Positions 6,831 through 15,829 of a DNA stretch of 64,000 nucleotides are shown here, one piece after another. Within the stretch, counting starts at the first letter, position 1. Each line of letters begins with the position of its first letter. The DNA lies in NCBI GenBank assembly GCA_001858525.1, contig LAPX01000008.1:1-64000 (forward strand). Direction: 5' to 3'. The notes below the pieces were generated by a model. It was not told where the DNA came from and made no database searches. It was given only the letters and a program-made list of their open reading frames with translations. The position numbers and the translations under genes were made by a program. The stretch comes from Vampirovibrio chlorellavorus. Its GTDB lineage: Bacteria > Cyanobacteriota > Vampirovibrionia > Vampirovibrionales > Vampirovibrionaceae.

Positions 6831-8699
6831 ATGTTCTGGAAGAAAAACACCCAGGCACTCCTCAAGCATCATCCCCATCACGAAATCATCCTGAAAAAAC
6901 TGAGGAACGTCGTTACCCCTGAAGATTTAAATCCCTACGAAACCCAGGAAGGCGATATCGGCATTGTTTTCAACGGGCTACCTTTGCACTCTGCCAGAGG
7001 AGCCAAACTGGAAGCCCAGCAGGAAGTCAAAACCAACTGTCGTCCAGCGCTGGATAGAACTCATCTCATTCTGGGACTGGGCCTGGGCTATTTGCTGGAG
7101 GAAACCTGCAAACGGTCCCCCGGCCCCATTGTGGTCTATGAGCCTCACCTGCCCCTCTTGAAGTTTGTGCTGGAAAATGTGGATCTCTCCGATTATTTCA
7201 GTCAACGCCGGGTCCGCCTGGTCACTGACATTCCCACCCTGCTAGAAATCATTACCCCGTTGCTGGTTTGCTTTGAACCCATTGATTTTCTCTCCAGCGG
7301 AAGCTACGCCTTGCTGTTACAAAACCAGATGGGCGAATTAATGGGCAAACTGGCCAACCTGATTGACGATCGCAAGCGGGATTACCGCACCGCCCGCTAC
7401 TTCCACAACCAATGGATCAAACAGTTCTTTGAAAACCTACCACATGTGGGCGATTGCTTCGATATGACCAACCTTCAGGGCAAGGGCAAAGGCAAACCGG
7501 CCCTTGTCATCAGCCGGGGCCCCTCGCTGGATGCGGCCCTGCCCGCCATCAAGCAATTGGAAAATCAGGCCGTATTGGTAGCCGTGGGGGGCGCCCTGCA
7601 TCACCTGTACAAATACGGCATCACCCCGGATTTTGCCACTTTTCTGGATTCCCGAGGCATGAAAGAGCAATTGCACGGCCTGCCAGAGAGCTATTTAAAA
7701 CAAATCACCTTCCTGATGAGCAACTTTACCCAGCCCATTTGCTACGAACAGGACGTGGCGGCCAAGGTGCGCTTCACCCTGCAAAGTGACCGGCCCTATG
7801 CCGACTGGCTCTCCAAGCAGGAGCCCCGAATTCAGAACTATCGCCTGCTGGATGGCTGCGGAACCGTCTCCCACATTGCCCTGCAAACGGCCATTCTCAT
7901 GGATTGCGACCCGGTGGTGCTCATCGGCCAGGACTTGGCCTTCCCCAACAACCAGGTCTACGCCGGTGGCGAAGAACTGGAAACCAACGGCAAAGGGGTT
8001 ATGACCCTCAAAAAGCGGGAAAACCTGTTTACCGGCCCCTCCCAAATGGCCACCGTGGAAGGCCAGAACGGAGAGACCCTGCAAAGTCTGGCCTCCTTCA
8101 AAGGCTTTATCCGATTCTTCGAAAAAACGGCCACCACCAACCAGCAGAAAACCCGCCCCCAGAAGCTGTACAACGCTTCCTTGGGCGGTGCCAAAATCAA
8201 CGGCTACGAACTGCGGGGCATGGACACCTTCATCGGGGAGTGGGCAGACTTCCGCACCCCGGATTGGCTGAGTAAACAGCTCTCCTTCCCGGAAGGGTAT
8301 CGTAAGAAAACGCTGGAGAAGCTGCAAAGCAAGCTGCGCAAGCTCAAATCAGAGCTGTATGAGTGCGTGGCCCTGCTGGATCAGTTGATCATTGAAGGGG
8401 TGGACACGCCCAACAATCCGGAACTCAATCGCTTTATCGCCAACCACTACCTGATTAGCCACTTTCTGGTGCTGGACATGATTGAAACCCGCCAGCGCTA
8501 CAACCCAGCGGCGGAAACCCCGGAAGAAATCCAGAAAAACAGGGATGGTATGCGGGAAGGCTACAAGAAAAACCGGGCTTTGCTGCATGATGACATTCTG
8601 CCCTGGGTGATTCAATCTGAAACGGAGGTTATCGCTTTGCTCCACGACCAAAAGGCCCCGGCCACAATGGAAATCCAGGCGGAATCTACCGTTCCTTGA
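6831..8699 (+). CDS. Motility accessory factor (Maf)-type glycosyltransferase, DUF115/MptE-like
   Basis: This 622-residue protein has the architecture of Maf proteins that attach nonulosonic acids to flagellin. An N-terminal region includes HLILGLGLGYLLEE and VVYEPHLPLLKF. The central MAF_flag10/DUF115 domain has ALVISRGPSLDAALP, GITPDFATFLDSR, and GTVSHIALQTA followed by VVLIGQDLAF. The C-terminus is helical. The related archaeal MptE is a pterin diphosphokinase, but length and domain order fit the flagellar group. No flagellin gene is in the window; a possible FliK-like gene at 62678 is consistent with a flagellated cell. AGGA precedes the start by 8-10 nt. It stands alone, with copy A of the inverted repeat upstream. 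Confidence 0.78.
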   Translation: MFWKKNTQALLKHHPHHEIILKKLRNVVTPEDLNPYETQEGDIGIVFNGLPLHSARGAKLEAQQEVKTNCRPALDRTHLILGLGLGYLLEETCKRSPGPIVVYEPHLPLLKFVLENVDLSDYFSQRRVRLVTDIPTLLEIITPLLVCFEPIDFLSSGSYALLLQNQMGELMGKLANLIDDRKRDYRTARYFHNQWIKQFFENLPHVGDCFDMTNLQGKGKGKPALVISRGPSLDAALPAIKQLENQAVLVAVGGALHHLYKYGITPDFATFLDSRGMKEQLHGLPESYLKQITFLMSNFTQPICYEQDVAAKVRFTLQSDRPYADWLSKQEPRIQNYRLLDGCGTVSHIALQTAILMDCDPVVLIGQDLAFPNNQVYAGGEELETNGKGVMTLKKRENLFTGPSQMATVEGQNGETLQSLASFKGFIRFFEKTATTNQQKTRPQKLYNASLGGAKINGYELRGMDTFIGEWADFRTPDWLSKQLSFPEGYRKKTLEKLQSKLRKLKSELYECVALLDQLIIEGVDTPNNPELNRFIANHYLISHFLVLDMIETRQRYNPAAETPEEIQKNRDGMREGYKKNRALLHDDILPWVIQSETEVIALLHDQKAPATMEIQAESTVP

Positions 8700-8846
8700 T
8701 CGTGTCGCCCTCAAGCACAGCCAAATAAACACTGACTTGACCCTTCCAGTTTTAGCCGAACCGGCCATAGCATCGAGGGCGGACAAGTCGGATAATGGAA
8801 CATAGCTTACTCAAATCCCCTGCCAACAAACCATGAGGGCAGCCCC

Positions 8847-9053
8847 ATGTTCAAAATTTGTCCTGACTGCTGCAATGACAAACTGAAATTTAAAGTCATG
8901 GAAAAGCGGACCTACGATCCAGCCACCACCCGCGTGGTTCTGGAAGAGGACGTCCCGGTGGTGGAATACCATTGCCCCAAATGCGGCTGGACAATTCTGG
9001 TGGAAGATCCGCCCATACTACCACAGGAAGAGCTTTTACAAAGCAGAACCTAA
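8847..9053 (+). CDS. Small zinc-ribbon protein
   Basis: A 68-residue protein with CPDCC near the N-terminus and CPKCGW near residue 47, a two-CxxC zinc ribbon enclosing a short beta-rich segment. The layout resembles the YgiT-type zinc finger domain. GAGGG lies 7 nt upstream of the ATG. The protein at 14772 is a likely distant relative with the same CxxC...CxxCGW layout. Its 3' end overlaps the convergent gene at 9050 by 4 nt. No function can be assigned. Confidence 0.65.
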   Translation: MFKICPDCCNDKLKFKVMEKRTYDPATTRVVLEEDVPVVEYHCPKCGWTILVEDPPILPQEELLQSRT

Positions 9054-9505
9054 TCTTCCGAGGACGTCCCACTGGATTCAAGCGGGGGCTCGGGTTGTTC
9101 CGCCATGAAGGAAACCACCCGGGAGGCTATTTTTTCAGTGCGAGTACTGGGCTGAAGCCGGGCCGGAATGGGTCGCACCTGCGTAGGATAATAGGCCTCG
9201 TACAACTGGCGGGCCGTGGAAAAAACCTCCTCCAAAAAGGCTTGCCCGTCCTGACGATCGCCTTGGGCGTCCGTCAGCTGAATGGCCTGATCGGAAATCG
9301 CCATGGCCAACAGAAAAGCCATAAACTCCTCTGGCAGTTGGCGCCGGTGATGATCCAGCAGGGCCAGCAGGTCCTGAGAGGCCTCACGGACATTTTCATT
9401 TTTCTCGTTCCTGGCCTGTCTGGATTTGGCCAAGTCAACTACACTATCCATTCCTGAATTCCCATTGACTGGATCGATCATAGCCCAAGTCCCACAATCG
9501 GGCAT
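9050..9505 (-). CDS. Unrecognised acidic helical protein
   Basis: A 151-residue frame, predicted mostly helical (for example FMAFLLAMAISDQAIQL in the middle) with a Ser/Glu/Pro-rich tail. I recognise no family. The start is uncertain: ATGs at 9505, 9481 and 9451 are all in frame, none with a well-spaced ribosome site. No close partner gene is obvious. Confidence 0.5.
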   Translation of the reverse strand: MPDCGTWAMIDPVNGNSGMDSVVDLAKSRQARNEKNENVREASQDLLALLDHHRRQLPEEFMAFLLAMAISDQAIQLTDAQGDRQDGQAFLEEVFSTARQLYEAYYPTQVRPIPARLQPSTRTEKIASRVVSFMAEQPEPPLESSGTSSED

Positions 9506-9532
9506 CCCTTTTTCTACAAGCTCAATAAAAAA

Positions 9533-10405
9533 TCATGCGTTCAGCGCAGTGGCCTTGCTCACCGAGCTGACTTTGGTGTAATGCGGATGGGGCCACACCT
9601 TGAAATTCAGCAAATGGGCATCCGTTTGGGCGTGCAAGGCAAAGTAGAGTTGCGAATCCAGCGTCACACATTGCCCGGGCGACAAGCCCATTTGTGCCTG
9701 ATGGGTTTCCAGAGTCACAGAACCCGACAGTAGAAACAAACACTGGTGGGGTCCCACCCAGTGCAATGCCTGACGCATCCCGGCCTGCATGCGAATATGC
9801 TGCACACTGGCATGTTCCCGTTCATACAGGGTCTCATAACTCAGGGGCTTTTCCACTGAGTCAAACAGGGCCGTCTCCATCACCTGAAAGGTAGGCTCCG
9901 GGCGTGATAAGCCCAACACGGCCCCCTGCGACGACTGCCCCAGCATTTCCTGAAAGCGCCGCAAGGCCAAGTGCTGTTCCTCTGGCAAAAGGCTACTCTC
10001 GGCCAAGGGGAAAATACCCCGTTCCTCCTCGATGATGTGCGCTTGCAAGCGCGTTTGAAAGGCCTGAAAGCGAGACATCAGCTCCGGGTGAGCCGTCTTG
10101 GCGGTAACACTGTGAGACAAGGCCGCTTCAAAGGTCGCCTGAAGCGTACACAAATCGTCATGCTCCACGGTCATCAGCATCATGCTGCGATACTGGCTGA
10201 GTAGACTGAACAAGGCCTCTTCTTCCAGCACAAAATGCCGGTATAAATCCGCGGCCCAGCCAGCATAAAAGCTGGATAAACTTGCCCAGTCCGCAGAATC
10301 AGCCATCTGGCCCCGGCTCAGACTATCCAGCGTTTCCTGAAGCCAAGATAATCCGCTTTCCGTCTGGCGGTGTTCAGCGATTAATAAGTCACAGCAATTT
10401 GTCAT
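9533..10405 (-). CDS. Hemerythrin-like HHE protein with C-terminal cupin-like domain
   Basis: Residues about 1-160 form a hemerythrin-type four-helix bundle: LIAEHRQTE, HFVLEEEALF, VEHDDL and HIIEEERGIFP supply the His/Glu/Asp ligands for a di-iron site. Residues about 190-290 look like a cupin, with GPHQCLFLLSGSVTLE and LSPGQCVTLD. Hemerythrins bind oxygen or sense oxygen, NO or iron; the cupin could bind a metal or small ligand. The combination suggests a sensor or stress protein. I chose ATG 10405, since upstream sequence (to 10510) looks non-coding and the HHE domain begins right after this Met. The neighbour upstream is a flavin-type stress protein, in the same direction. Confidence 0.7.
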   Translation of the reverse strand: MTNCCDLLIAEHRQTESGLSWLQETLDSLSRGQMADSADWASLSSFYAGWAADLYRHFVLEEEALFSLLSQYRSMMLMTVEHDDLCTLQATFEAALSHSVTAKTAHPELMSRFQAFQTRLQAHIIEEERGIFPLAESSLLPEEQHLALRRFQEMLGQSSQGAVLGLSRPEPTFQVMETALFDSVEKPLSYETLYEREHASVQHIRMQAGMRQALHWVGPHQCLFLLSGSVTLETHQAQMGLSPGQCVTLDSQLYFALHAQTDAHLLNFKVWPHPHYTKVSSVSKATALNA

Positions 10406-10582
10406 GGCCGCATCATACTGCCCCCAAAGTCCCCTCGCAAGGAGAACGCCACAAAGGAGTCCGTGAGGCGCGACCAGCGTTAAGCAGCAATGAAGTGAGT
10501 ATCTCGTCACAACCTGTTTGTTCCAGTTTGGAAGACGCCCCTCAAATCAAGGGCTCCCCAAAACAGAGCGGTTTTCCCAATG

Positions 10583-11035
10583 CTAAAAGTTGATGGTCTC
10601 CTGATGACAGCTTGGCTGTTCCCACAATTGCCCCTGATCCAGTCGAACCCGAATTAAAGCCAGGTTGGGATCTGTTTTTCCCAGGGGAAACCAGGCCCGA
10701 AATTCATCTAGCCAAAAGGCATTAATGCGATCGGCGTCCTGAATAATTTCAGCCTGCCCGCTCAGGGTCAAAAACTCCTCCTGCCGATTTTGGAAGGCCA
10801 CCAGTACCTCCTGATTCAGACGAATTTCATCCATTTTCGGGGTTTCCAAACCGGTCAAAAACCAAAGGTAGCAACCCAAATGCTCACTTTCAAGGGGCTC
10901 CACTTCAGCCACAGCCATAGGCCGCCCGTGAAGTTTTCCATTGGGGCCGTGGGTAATCAGCATGCCCGTTTCAAACTGACGCAGGCGCTCCACAAACTGC
11001 CGAGCCGCTTGTACCTGATACTCTGCATAGGCCAT
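10583..11035 (-). CDS. Pyridoxamine 5'-phosphate oxidase-like general stress protein
   Basis: A 150-residue split-barrel flavin-binding protein of the general stress protein 26 type. MLITHGPNGKLHGRPMAVAE, YLWFLTGLETPKMDEI and VLVAFQNRQEEFLTLSGQAE follow the typical order of strands and the FMN-binding segment. The C-terminus has WFPLGKTDPNLALIRVRLDQ. The start at 11035 is supported by AAGGAG 8 nt upstream; a longer frame to 11104 lacks that. The substrate is unknown. It may be expressed with the hemerythrin-cupin gene downstream, although the gap exceeds 170 nt. Confidence 0.8.
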   Translation of the reverse strand: MAYAEYQVQAARQFVERLRQFETGMLITHGPNGKLHGRPMAVAEVEPLESEHLGCYLWFLTGLETPKMDEIRLNQEVLVAFQNRQEEFLTLSGQAEIIQDADRINAFWLDEFRAWFPLGKTDPNLALIRVRLDQGQLWEQPSCHQETINF

Positions 11036-11189
11036 GGTGCTGCTCCTTCTCTCAGTGAGACATCTACCCCTTAACAGCATACTGAGCGCCCTGGTCCTTG
11101 ACAATGACTACACCGGGCTATCCACAGACCCCACCTGGAGGTCAGCCGGTTATTGGTGACCTGAGCTTGATACGCTATGATAGGGCTGT

Positions 11190-12020
11190 TTGAATATAAC
11201 CCTCGTTCCACCGAGCGTCAGAAATCGTGGATCGGATTCCTTGCCTAAGCTGACCCCAAAAAAATTAGCCCTGAATGCCCTGTTACTGACAGGCCTGCTT
11301 GGTCTGAGTCCCCTTTGGCAACAAAGCCCGGCCCAAACGGGAAGCCCGCCCCCTTCTTTTCCGGCCTCCGTTTCGGTCTCATCGCCCCAACCAGCCCCTG
11401 CCGATTATTTTCATTTACAGAAAAAAATATATCGCTGGAACGACCAAACCCGACTGGTGTTGGTACACATCAGCACCCCCGCCCATCTGGCAGGCTGGCA
11501 GCCCTGGAATCCACAAATCATCAAGGACGCCTTTGCCGAATGGCAACGCGTCTTGCAGAACCGGGTCATGTTTGTCTTTATGCCCGATACCAGTCAGGCC
11601 GATATGGTGGTGAACTGGTGGCCCGTGTCTACCCCGGCCATAGAACGCGGGGCGGCGGGCATTAACATGAAGTCCACCTGGGGCAAGTACATTGCCAAAA
11701 ACGATCTATTCATCTCCATAAACGATCAGACCGGACAACCGCACAGCGCGGGTATGCTTTACGCCACTGCCCTGCACGAAATCGGACACTCTCTGGGCAT
11801 TCAGGGTCACAGCGATCAACCCACTGACATTATGTACTTCGCGGTCAACGAACGCTCCCGGTTAAGCCAGCGGGACGTAAACACCATGCTCAAAATTTAC
11901 GCGGCCAAGCCGGATTTCACCAACCCGCCCGGCTTTCATTTGTCCCGCTTCAGTGACTTTCAGAAAACCCAGCAAAAAAGCGGTTTCCGCATTCCCATCA
12001 TTATTCCCATTCCCCTCTAA
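11190..12020 (+). CDS. Secreted matrixin-type zinc metalloprotease
   Basis: The HEIGHSLGIQGHSD sequence near residue 197 is the HExxHxxGxxH zinc site of metzincins, followed by IMYF, the Met-turn. The catalytic domain runs from about residue 78 to 245 and resembles peptidase M10A. The N-terminus has a hydrophobic segment (LALNALLLTGLLGLSP) after a basic stretch, likely a signal peptide or anchor, then a Pro/Ser-rich linker. There is no recognisable propeptide Cys switch. The frame begins with TTG at 11190 with AGGG close upstream. No ATG exists before the signal segment, so the exact start is uncertain. It could process extracellular or prey proteins; that is inference. Confidence 0.75.
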   Translation: MNITLVPPSVRNRGSDSLPKLTPKKLALNALLLTGLLGLSPLWQQSPAQTGSPPPSFPASVSVSSPQPAPADYFHLQKKIYRWNDQTRLVLVHISTPAHLAGWQPWNPQIIKDAFAEWQRVLQNRVMFVFMPDTSQADMVVNWWPVSTPAIERGAAGINMKSTWGKYIAKNDLFISINDQTGQPHSAGMLYATALHEIGHSLGIQGHSDQPTDIMYFAVNERSRLSQRDVNTMLKIYAAKPDFTNPPGFHLSRFSDFQKTQQKSGFRIPIIIPIPL

Positions 12021-12064
12021 ATCAGCCACCCATTACCCGCCCATAACCCCTTAGCGGCCGCCCC

Positions 12065-13306
12065 ATGACCCAAAATACGCATCCTGAAAACGCCCTGCAC
12101 GAGAAAAACTTCCTGCTGTTTTCCATAGGCTCTTTCATTTCCATGCTGGGCCGTCAGATGTTGACCGTGGCCGTGGGCTGGGAAATTTACGAGCGCACCC
12201 ACTCCGCCTTTGCCCTGGGCCTGATTGGACTGGTTCAACTGTTGCCGGTGGTGCTACTGACCTTGCCGGTGGGTCATTGGGTGGACAATCACGATCGTCG
12301 CAAAGTCCTGATTGGGGCCCAAATTTTAAACACAGTGGCCACAGTCGGGCTCGTGGCCCTGTCCATCCTGCACGGCCCGGTACAGGGCATTTACGCTTGC
12401 CTCTTTTTAGCCGGAATCGGCCGAGCCTTTCACAGTCCGGCCAACGCGGCCTTGTTGCCCCAAATTGTCAGCACCCAAAACCTGACCAACGCGGTCAGCT
12501 GGAACAGTATTTTCTATCAAGGGTCCGCCATTCTGGGGCCAGCCCTCAGCGGTTTAATGCTGGGCTGGCAACACAGCGCCACACTGGTTTACACCCTGGA
12601 CTGCCTGTCCAGCCTGTTGTTCTGGGCCGTGCTGGCCTTCGTTTCGGTACGCCCCATGGCACGGGCCAAGCAGGCCCTCAGCCTGAAATCCATGCTCTCC
12701 GGTCTGGAATTTGTGGCCAAAACTCGTATGATTCTGGCAGCCATTACCCTGGATCTGTTTGCGGTGCTGTTTGGGGGCGCCGTGGCCCTGCTACCCATTT
12801 ACGCCAAGGATATCTTACAGGTAGGCCCGGATGGGCTGGGCCTGCTGCAAATGGCTCCCTCGCTGGGTGCCATTACCACCGGGTTTATTCTGGCCAGAAA
12901 CAGCCAGTTTCGACAGGCCGGAAGCTGGTTGTTATGGTCGGTGGCCGGGTTTGGGGTGGCTACCATTATCTTCGGCTTATCCACAAACTTCTGGCTGTCC
13001 TTTGCCATGCTGGTACTGACCGGGGCCTGCGATAACGTCAGCGTGGTCATTCGCCAGGGATTGGTCATGTTGCGCACGCCCGATGAAATGCGGGGTCGGG
13101 TTTCTGCCATTAACTACGTGTTTATTGGCACCTCCAACGAATTGGGCGGCTTTGAATCGGGAACCGTGGCCCATTATTTCGGGCCGGTGGCCTCGGTGAT
13201 ATTTGGCGGCATTGCCACCATCGTCACCGTAATGGGAACCGCCCTGTTGTGGCCGGAACTCCGAAAACTGGACAAACTTCACGATCCGCCACCCACGGAA
13301 ACTTGA
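12065..13306 (+). CDS. MFS transporter (MFS_3/EntS-like exporter)
   Basis: A 413-residue integral membrane protein with 10-12 hydrophobic segments. The loop after TM2 carries GHWVDNHDRRKVLI, the MFS motif A between TM2 and TM3. The pattern of GSFISMLGRQMLTVAVGWEI in the first helix fits the transmembrane secretion effector/enterobactin exporter group. The substrate is unknown. It follows the matrixin gene after 44 nt in the same direction and may be co-transcribed. Confidence 0.82.
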   Translation: MTQNTHPENALHEKNFLLFSIGSFISMLGRQMLTVAVGWEIYERTHSAFALGLIGLVQLLPVVLLTLPVGHWVDNHDRRKVLIGAQILNTVATVGLVALSILHGPVQGIYACLFLAGIGRAFHSPANAALLPQIVSTQNLTNAVSWNSIFYQGSAILGPALSGLMLGWQHSATLVYTLDCLSSLLFWAVLAFVSVRPMARAKQALSLKSMLSGLEFVAKTRMILAAITLDLFAVLFGGAVALLPIYAKDILQVGPDGLGLLQMAPSLGAITTGFILARNSQFRQAGSWLLWSVAGFGVATIIFGLSTNFWLSFAMLVLTGACDNVSVVIRQGLVMLRTPDEMRGRVSAINYVFIGTSNELGGFESGTVAHYFGPVASVIFGGIATIVTVMGTALLWPELRKLDKLHDPPPTET

Positions 13307-13501
13307 AACAGAAACTCAAACCAGAAACTCAAAAAAAATAAGGCTGCCTTACCTTTGAAAAACCTTCTTAACCAGAGCTGAAAGACTTGAGCCTCCCCAG
13401 TGTTCTGTCATTCCTCAATTGGCCAATAGTGAAGAACAAAAATAGTTGCTATGGTGAATACCACACCCACCATTTGAGGCCAGCCACCTGAGGACCGTAT
13501 C

Positions 13502-13681
13502 ATGGGCGACAAGCACTGCAAAGACGTCACCGAAGAGCTGTTTCGGCAAGACGACTATCACCATCAACAAAAGAATCTGCAAAAAACATTGCCGGAACTG
13601 GAATCCTTATCCACCCAGCAATTGCGGGAAAAAAACCGCTTGCGCAAAATGCAAAAGCTGGCCCAAACCCTGGACGATTAG
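13502..13681 (+). CDS. Small charged helical protein (59 aa)
   Basis: ATG at 13502 with GAGGA 8 nt upstream opens a 59-residue frame ending in TAG at 13681. The product starts MGDKHCKDVTEELF and continues with a Gln/Lys/Leu-rich stretch that looks helical or coiled coil. It stands alone between the MFS gene and the convergent stress protein gene. I recognise no family. The good ribosome site and strongly coding-like composition support it. Confidence 0.55.
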   Translation: MGDKHCKDVTEELFRQDDYHHQQKNLQKTLPELESLSTQQLREKNRLRKMQKLAQTLDD

Positions 13682-13746
13682 CGCGCGTGATCACCAAGCG
13701 CCGGCGATAATCAAAATTGGGTGAAAAAATCTACAACTCCGGCGGA

Positions 13747-14721
13747 TTAACGCACAATCAGCAAATTGTGGTTATCCCAATGCAATAACTGGGAACTGAC
13801 ACTGCCCAGCAACCAGGCCAACATCCCCTTGCGGTTATGAGAACCCACCGCGATCACATCGGGCTCTTCCGCCTCGGCCACGGCCCCCAACTCGGAGGCG
13901 GGTGATCCCAGCAAGCGCCGACAATCGGCCACCGTAACCCCTTGTGTTTCCAAAATATCCTGACACATTTCAAAGATCATGTTGGCATTGCTCTGTAACG
14001 CCTCATCCAACACCGATTGATTAACAAAGGGGGCCAGCAGGGCATTTTCCTGATAAACCGGACTTTGAACGGTGAACAGGGTCACCGGCACTTCATCGGT
14101 CACCGTGAGATATTGGCCCAGTTTGCGGGCCAAATTCAAGGACGCTTCAGAGGCATCCACGCCCACCCACAGTTTGAGGTGCTCCGGTTTTGCCGTAATG
14201 GCTTTGCGCAAAATCAGCACAGAGGCCACTGTATGCGTGGCCAGAGTCACGGCAAACGAGCTGACTTTGGTCCCGTTTCCTGAAGCGGATGCCTGCACCA
14301 GAATCAGTAATTCCGGCTCGGATGCTTTCAACTGAGTCAGCAAGGCTTTAGGACTTTCTCCGGCGATGGTTAGTTCCAGTTCACCAGTCACGGCATAGCC
14401 CCGTTGTATCAACGCACTCCGAACAGCCTGATTGGCCTCTTTCAAAGCCGTTTCCCGCCGGGCAAGCCGAGCGCCCATTTCTTGCGCTTCATCGGCGAAA
14501 TCGGTGTGCAAGCTGACCCAGTCGTACTCGGCGTGAACCAGTGTTATAGCCACAGATTGCGGACTGAGCAAGGTATTTAAACTTTCAATCAGGGGTAAAA
14601 CAGCAGCAGCATTTTCTCCGTACTCAACGATCAGAGCAACCCGAGTCACCCGATCCGACGCAGGGGTGACAGGCCCACTCTGCTCTCGTGCTTGGGTTCG
14701 ATTTGGCTGAATTTGGCTCAC
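13747..14721 (-). CDS. Tandem universal stress protein
   Basis: Two UspA-like domains: residues about 25-175 (VALIVEYG...VLILRK) and about 185-324 (KLWVGVDASEASLNLA...NNLLIVR type end). The second domain keeps the ATP-binding signature, with VGSHNRKGMLAWLLGSVSSQ near the C-terminus. The first lacks a full Gly signature and may not bind nucleotide. I place the start at GTG 14721, because GGGGGGAGG lies exactly 6 nt upstream; a TTG at 14742 would put that ribosome site inside the coding region. The downstream terminus is convergent with the 59-residue gene. Confidence 0.85.
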   Translation of the reverse strand: MSQIQPNRTQAREQSGPVTPASDRVTRVALIVEYGENAAAVLPLIESLNTLLSPQSVAITLVHAEYDWVSLHTDFADEAQEMGARLARRETALKEANQAVRSALIQRGYAVTGELELTIAGESPKALLTQLKASEPELLILVQASASGNGTKVSSFAVTLATHTVASVLILRKAITAKPEHLKLWVGVDASEASLNLARKLGQYLTVTDEVPVTLFTVQSPVYQENALLAPFVNQSVLDEALQSNANMIFEMCQDILETQGVTVADCRRLLGSPASELGAVAEAEEPDVIAVGSHNRKGMLAWLLGSVSSQLLHWDNHNLLIVR

Positions 14722-14771
14722 AAAAGACCTCCCCCCATTCAAGGCACAATTCCAAGTGGATTTTCAGGCGA

Positions 14772-14951
14772 TTACTGAGACGCTGGAACCGGGCTGGAAG
14801 CGATCCAGCCACAGGCCACACATTCCTGCTCAATCACCGTTTCCGTCTGAATGTTTGACCGTAGGCCAATTTTCATCTCACGGAAATAAACCGTGGTGGT
14901 TTTGACAGCTTTTTGCTGACAAACTGGGCAAATACTTAATTCTTCGCTCAT
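14772..14951 (-). CDS. Small zinc-ribbon protein, second copy type
   Basis: A 59-residue protein with CPVC near residue 8 and CVACGW near residue 44. The same two-CxxC layout and CGW ending appear in the protein at 8847, so they are likely related. The segment between (KTTTVYFREMKIGLRSN) is beta-rich. GGTGG lies close to the ATG at 14951; starts at 14966 or 14960 are possible. It ends 50 nt upstream of the tandem stress protein gene and may be co-transcribed with it. Function unknown. Confidence 0.6.
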   Translation of the reverse strand: MSEELSICPVCQQKAVKTTTVYFREMKIGLRSNIQTETVIEQECVACGWIASSPVPASQ

Positions 14952-15076
14952 AGCCACCATTCCCATTGCTAATGTACTACTTTACAAGGTTTTACCCGGA
15001 TTAAATCAGTCACTTGGGCAGTTTTCCCCACCCAGTAGAACTACCCATTTTCACCATAATCTGTTTGAATAGAGAC

Positions 15077-15709
15077 ATGAGCACAGATGAGCACTCGCAG
15101 GCTTCTCAGCCACCCAAACCACCCACGGCAACCGACGTTGGACCGGTTCAGGATCTGGTCAATCCCAAGTTTGCCGAACGGGGATACATTCAGGTCTACA
15201 CCGGCGATGGCAAGGGAAAAACCACGGCCAGTCTGGGGCTGACCTTTCGCGCCCTGGGCCGGGGCTGGAATGTGCTGCTGGTGTTGTTCACCAAAGGGGG
15301 CGATGACTACGGCGAACTCTTCGCAGCCCGCCAACTCAGCCCACAGATTTCCAAGCAACTGACCATCGTACAAGCCGGACTGGATCGCATCGTTTTTACC
15401 CACAACATGAAACCGGAAGACGCCACCGAAGTGGCCAACGGCTGGGAAATTGTCAAACGGGCTGCCTTCTCCGGCAAGTATCAAATGATTGTCATGGATG
15501 AGGCCAATATTGCCATTGATTTAGGCTTAATTCCCCTGGAGGAAATGAAAGACTTACTACGCAACAAACCGCCGGAACTGGAACTGGTTTTAACCGGACG
15601 GCGGGCCCACCCGGATATTATCGAGCTAGCCCATCTGGTCTCGGAAATCCGGCCCATCAAACACTATTGGGACATTGGGGTAAAAGCTCGCAAAGGCATT
15701 GAGTATTAA
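15077..15709 (+). CDS. Corrinoid adenosyltransferase (CobA/CobO/BtuR family)
   Basis: The enzyme transfers the adenosyl group of ATP to cob(I)alamin. After a polar N-terminus of about 40 residues comes YIQVYTGDGKGKTTASLG, the P-loop in the inverted form typical of CobA. VVLFTKGG-like and MIVMDEANIAIDLGLI segments follow, then VLTGRRAHPDIIELA near the end. The length of 210 residues is usual. I chose ATG 15077, since the longer frame from 15014 runs through a region without coding character. No cobalamin biosynthesis neighbours or riboswitch are visible, so it probably serves salvage. Confidence 0.9.
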   Translation: MSTDEHSQASQPPKPPTATDVGPVQDLVNPKFAERGYIQVYTGDGKGKTTASLGLTFRALGRGWNVLLVLFTKGGDDYGELFAARQLSPQISKQLTIVQAGLDRIVFTHNMKPEDATEVANGWEIVKRAAFSGKYQMIVMDEANIAIDLGLIPLEEMKDLLRNKPPELELVLTGRRAHPDIIELAHLVSEIRPIKHYWDIGVKARKGIEY

Positions 15710-15829
15710 ACGCAGCGAAAATCCCCATCAAGAATAGAATAACGGTAAGGCTGAACTCCACTCACCACCCGTCCAATGCGCAAGAACGGGGAATGGCTTA
15801 TGGTAAGCAGACAGCCTTGGAGAATCCCC

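Noticed and set aside
14722-14742. Longer start for the tandem universal stress protein
   Set aside because: It would place an ideal Shine-Dalgarno sequence inside the coding region; GTG 14721 fits it exactly.
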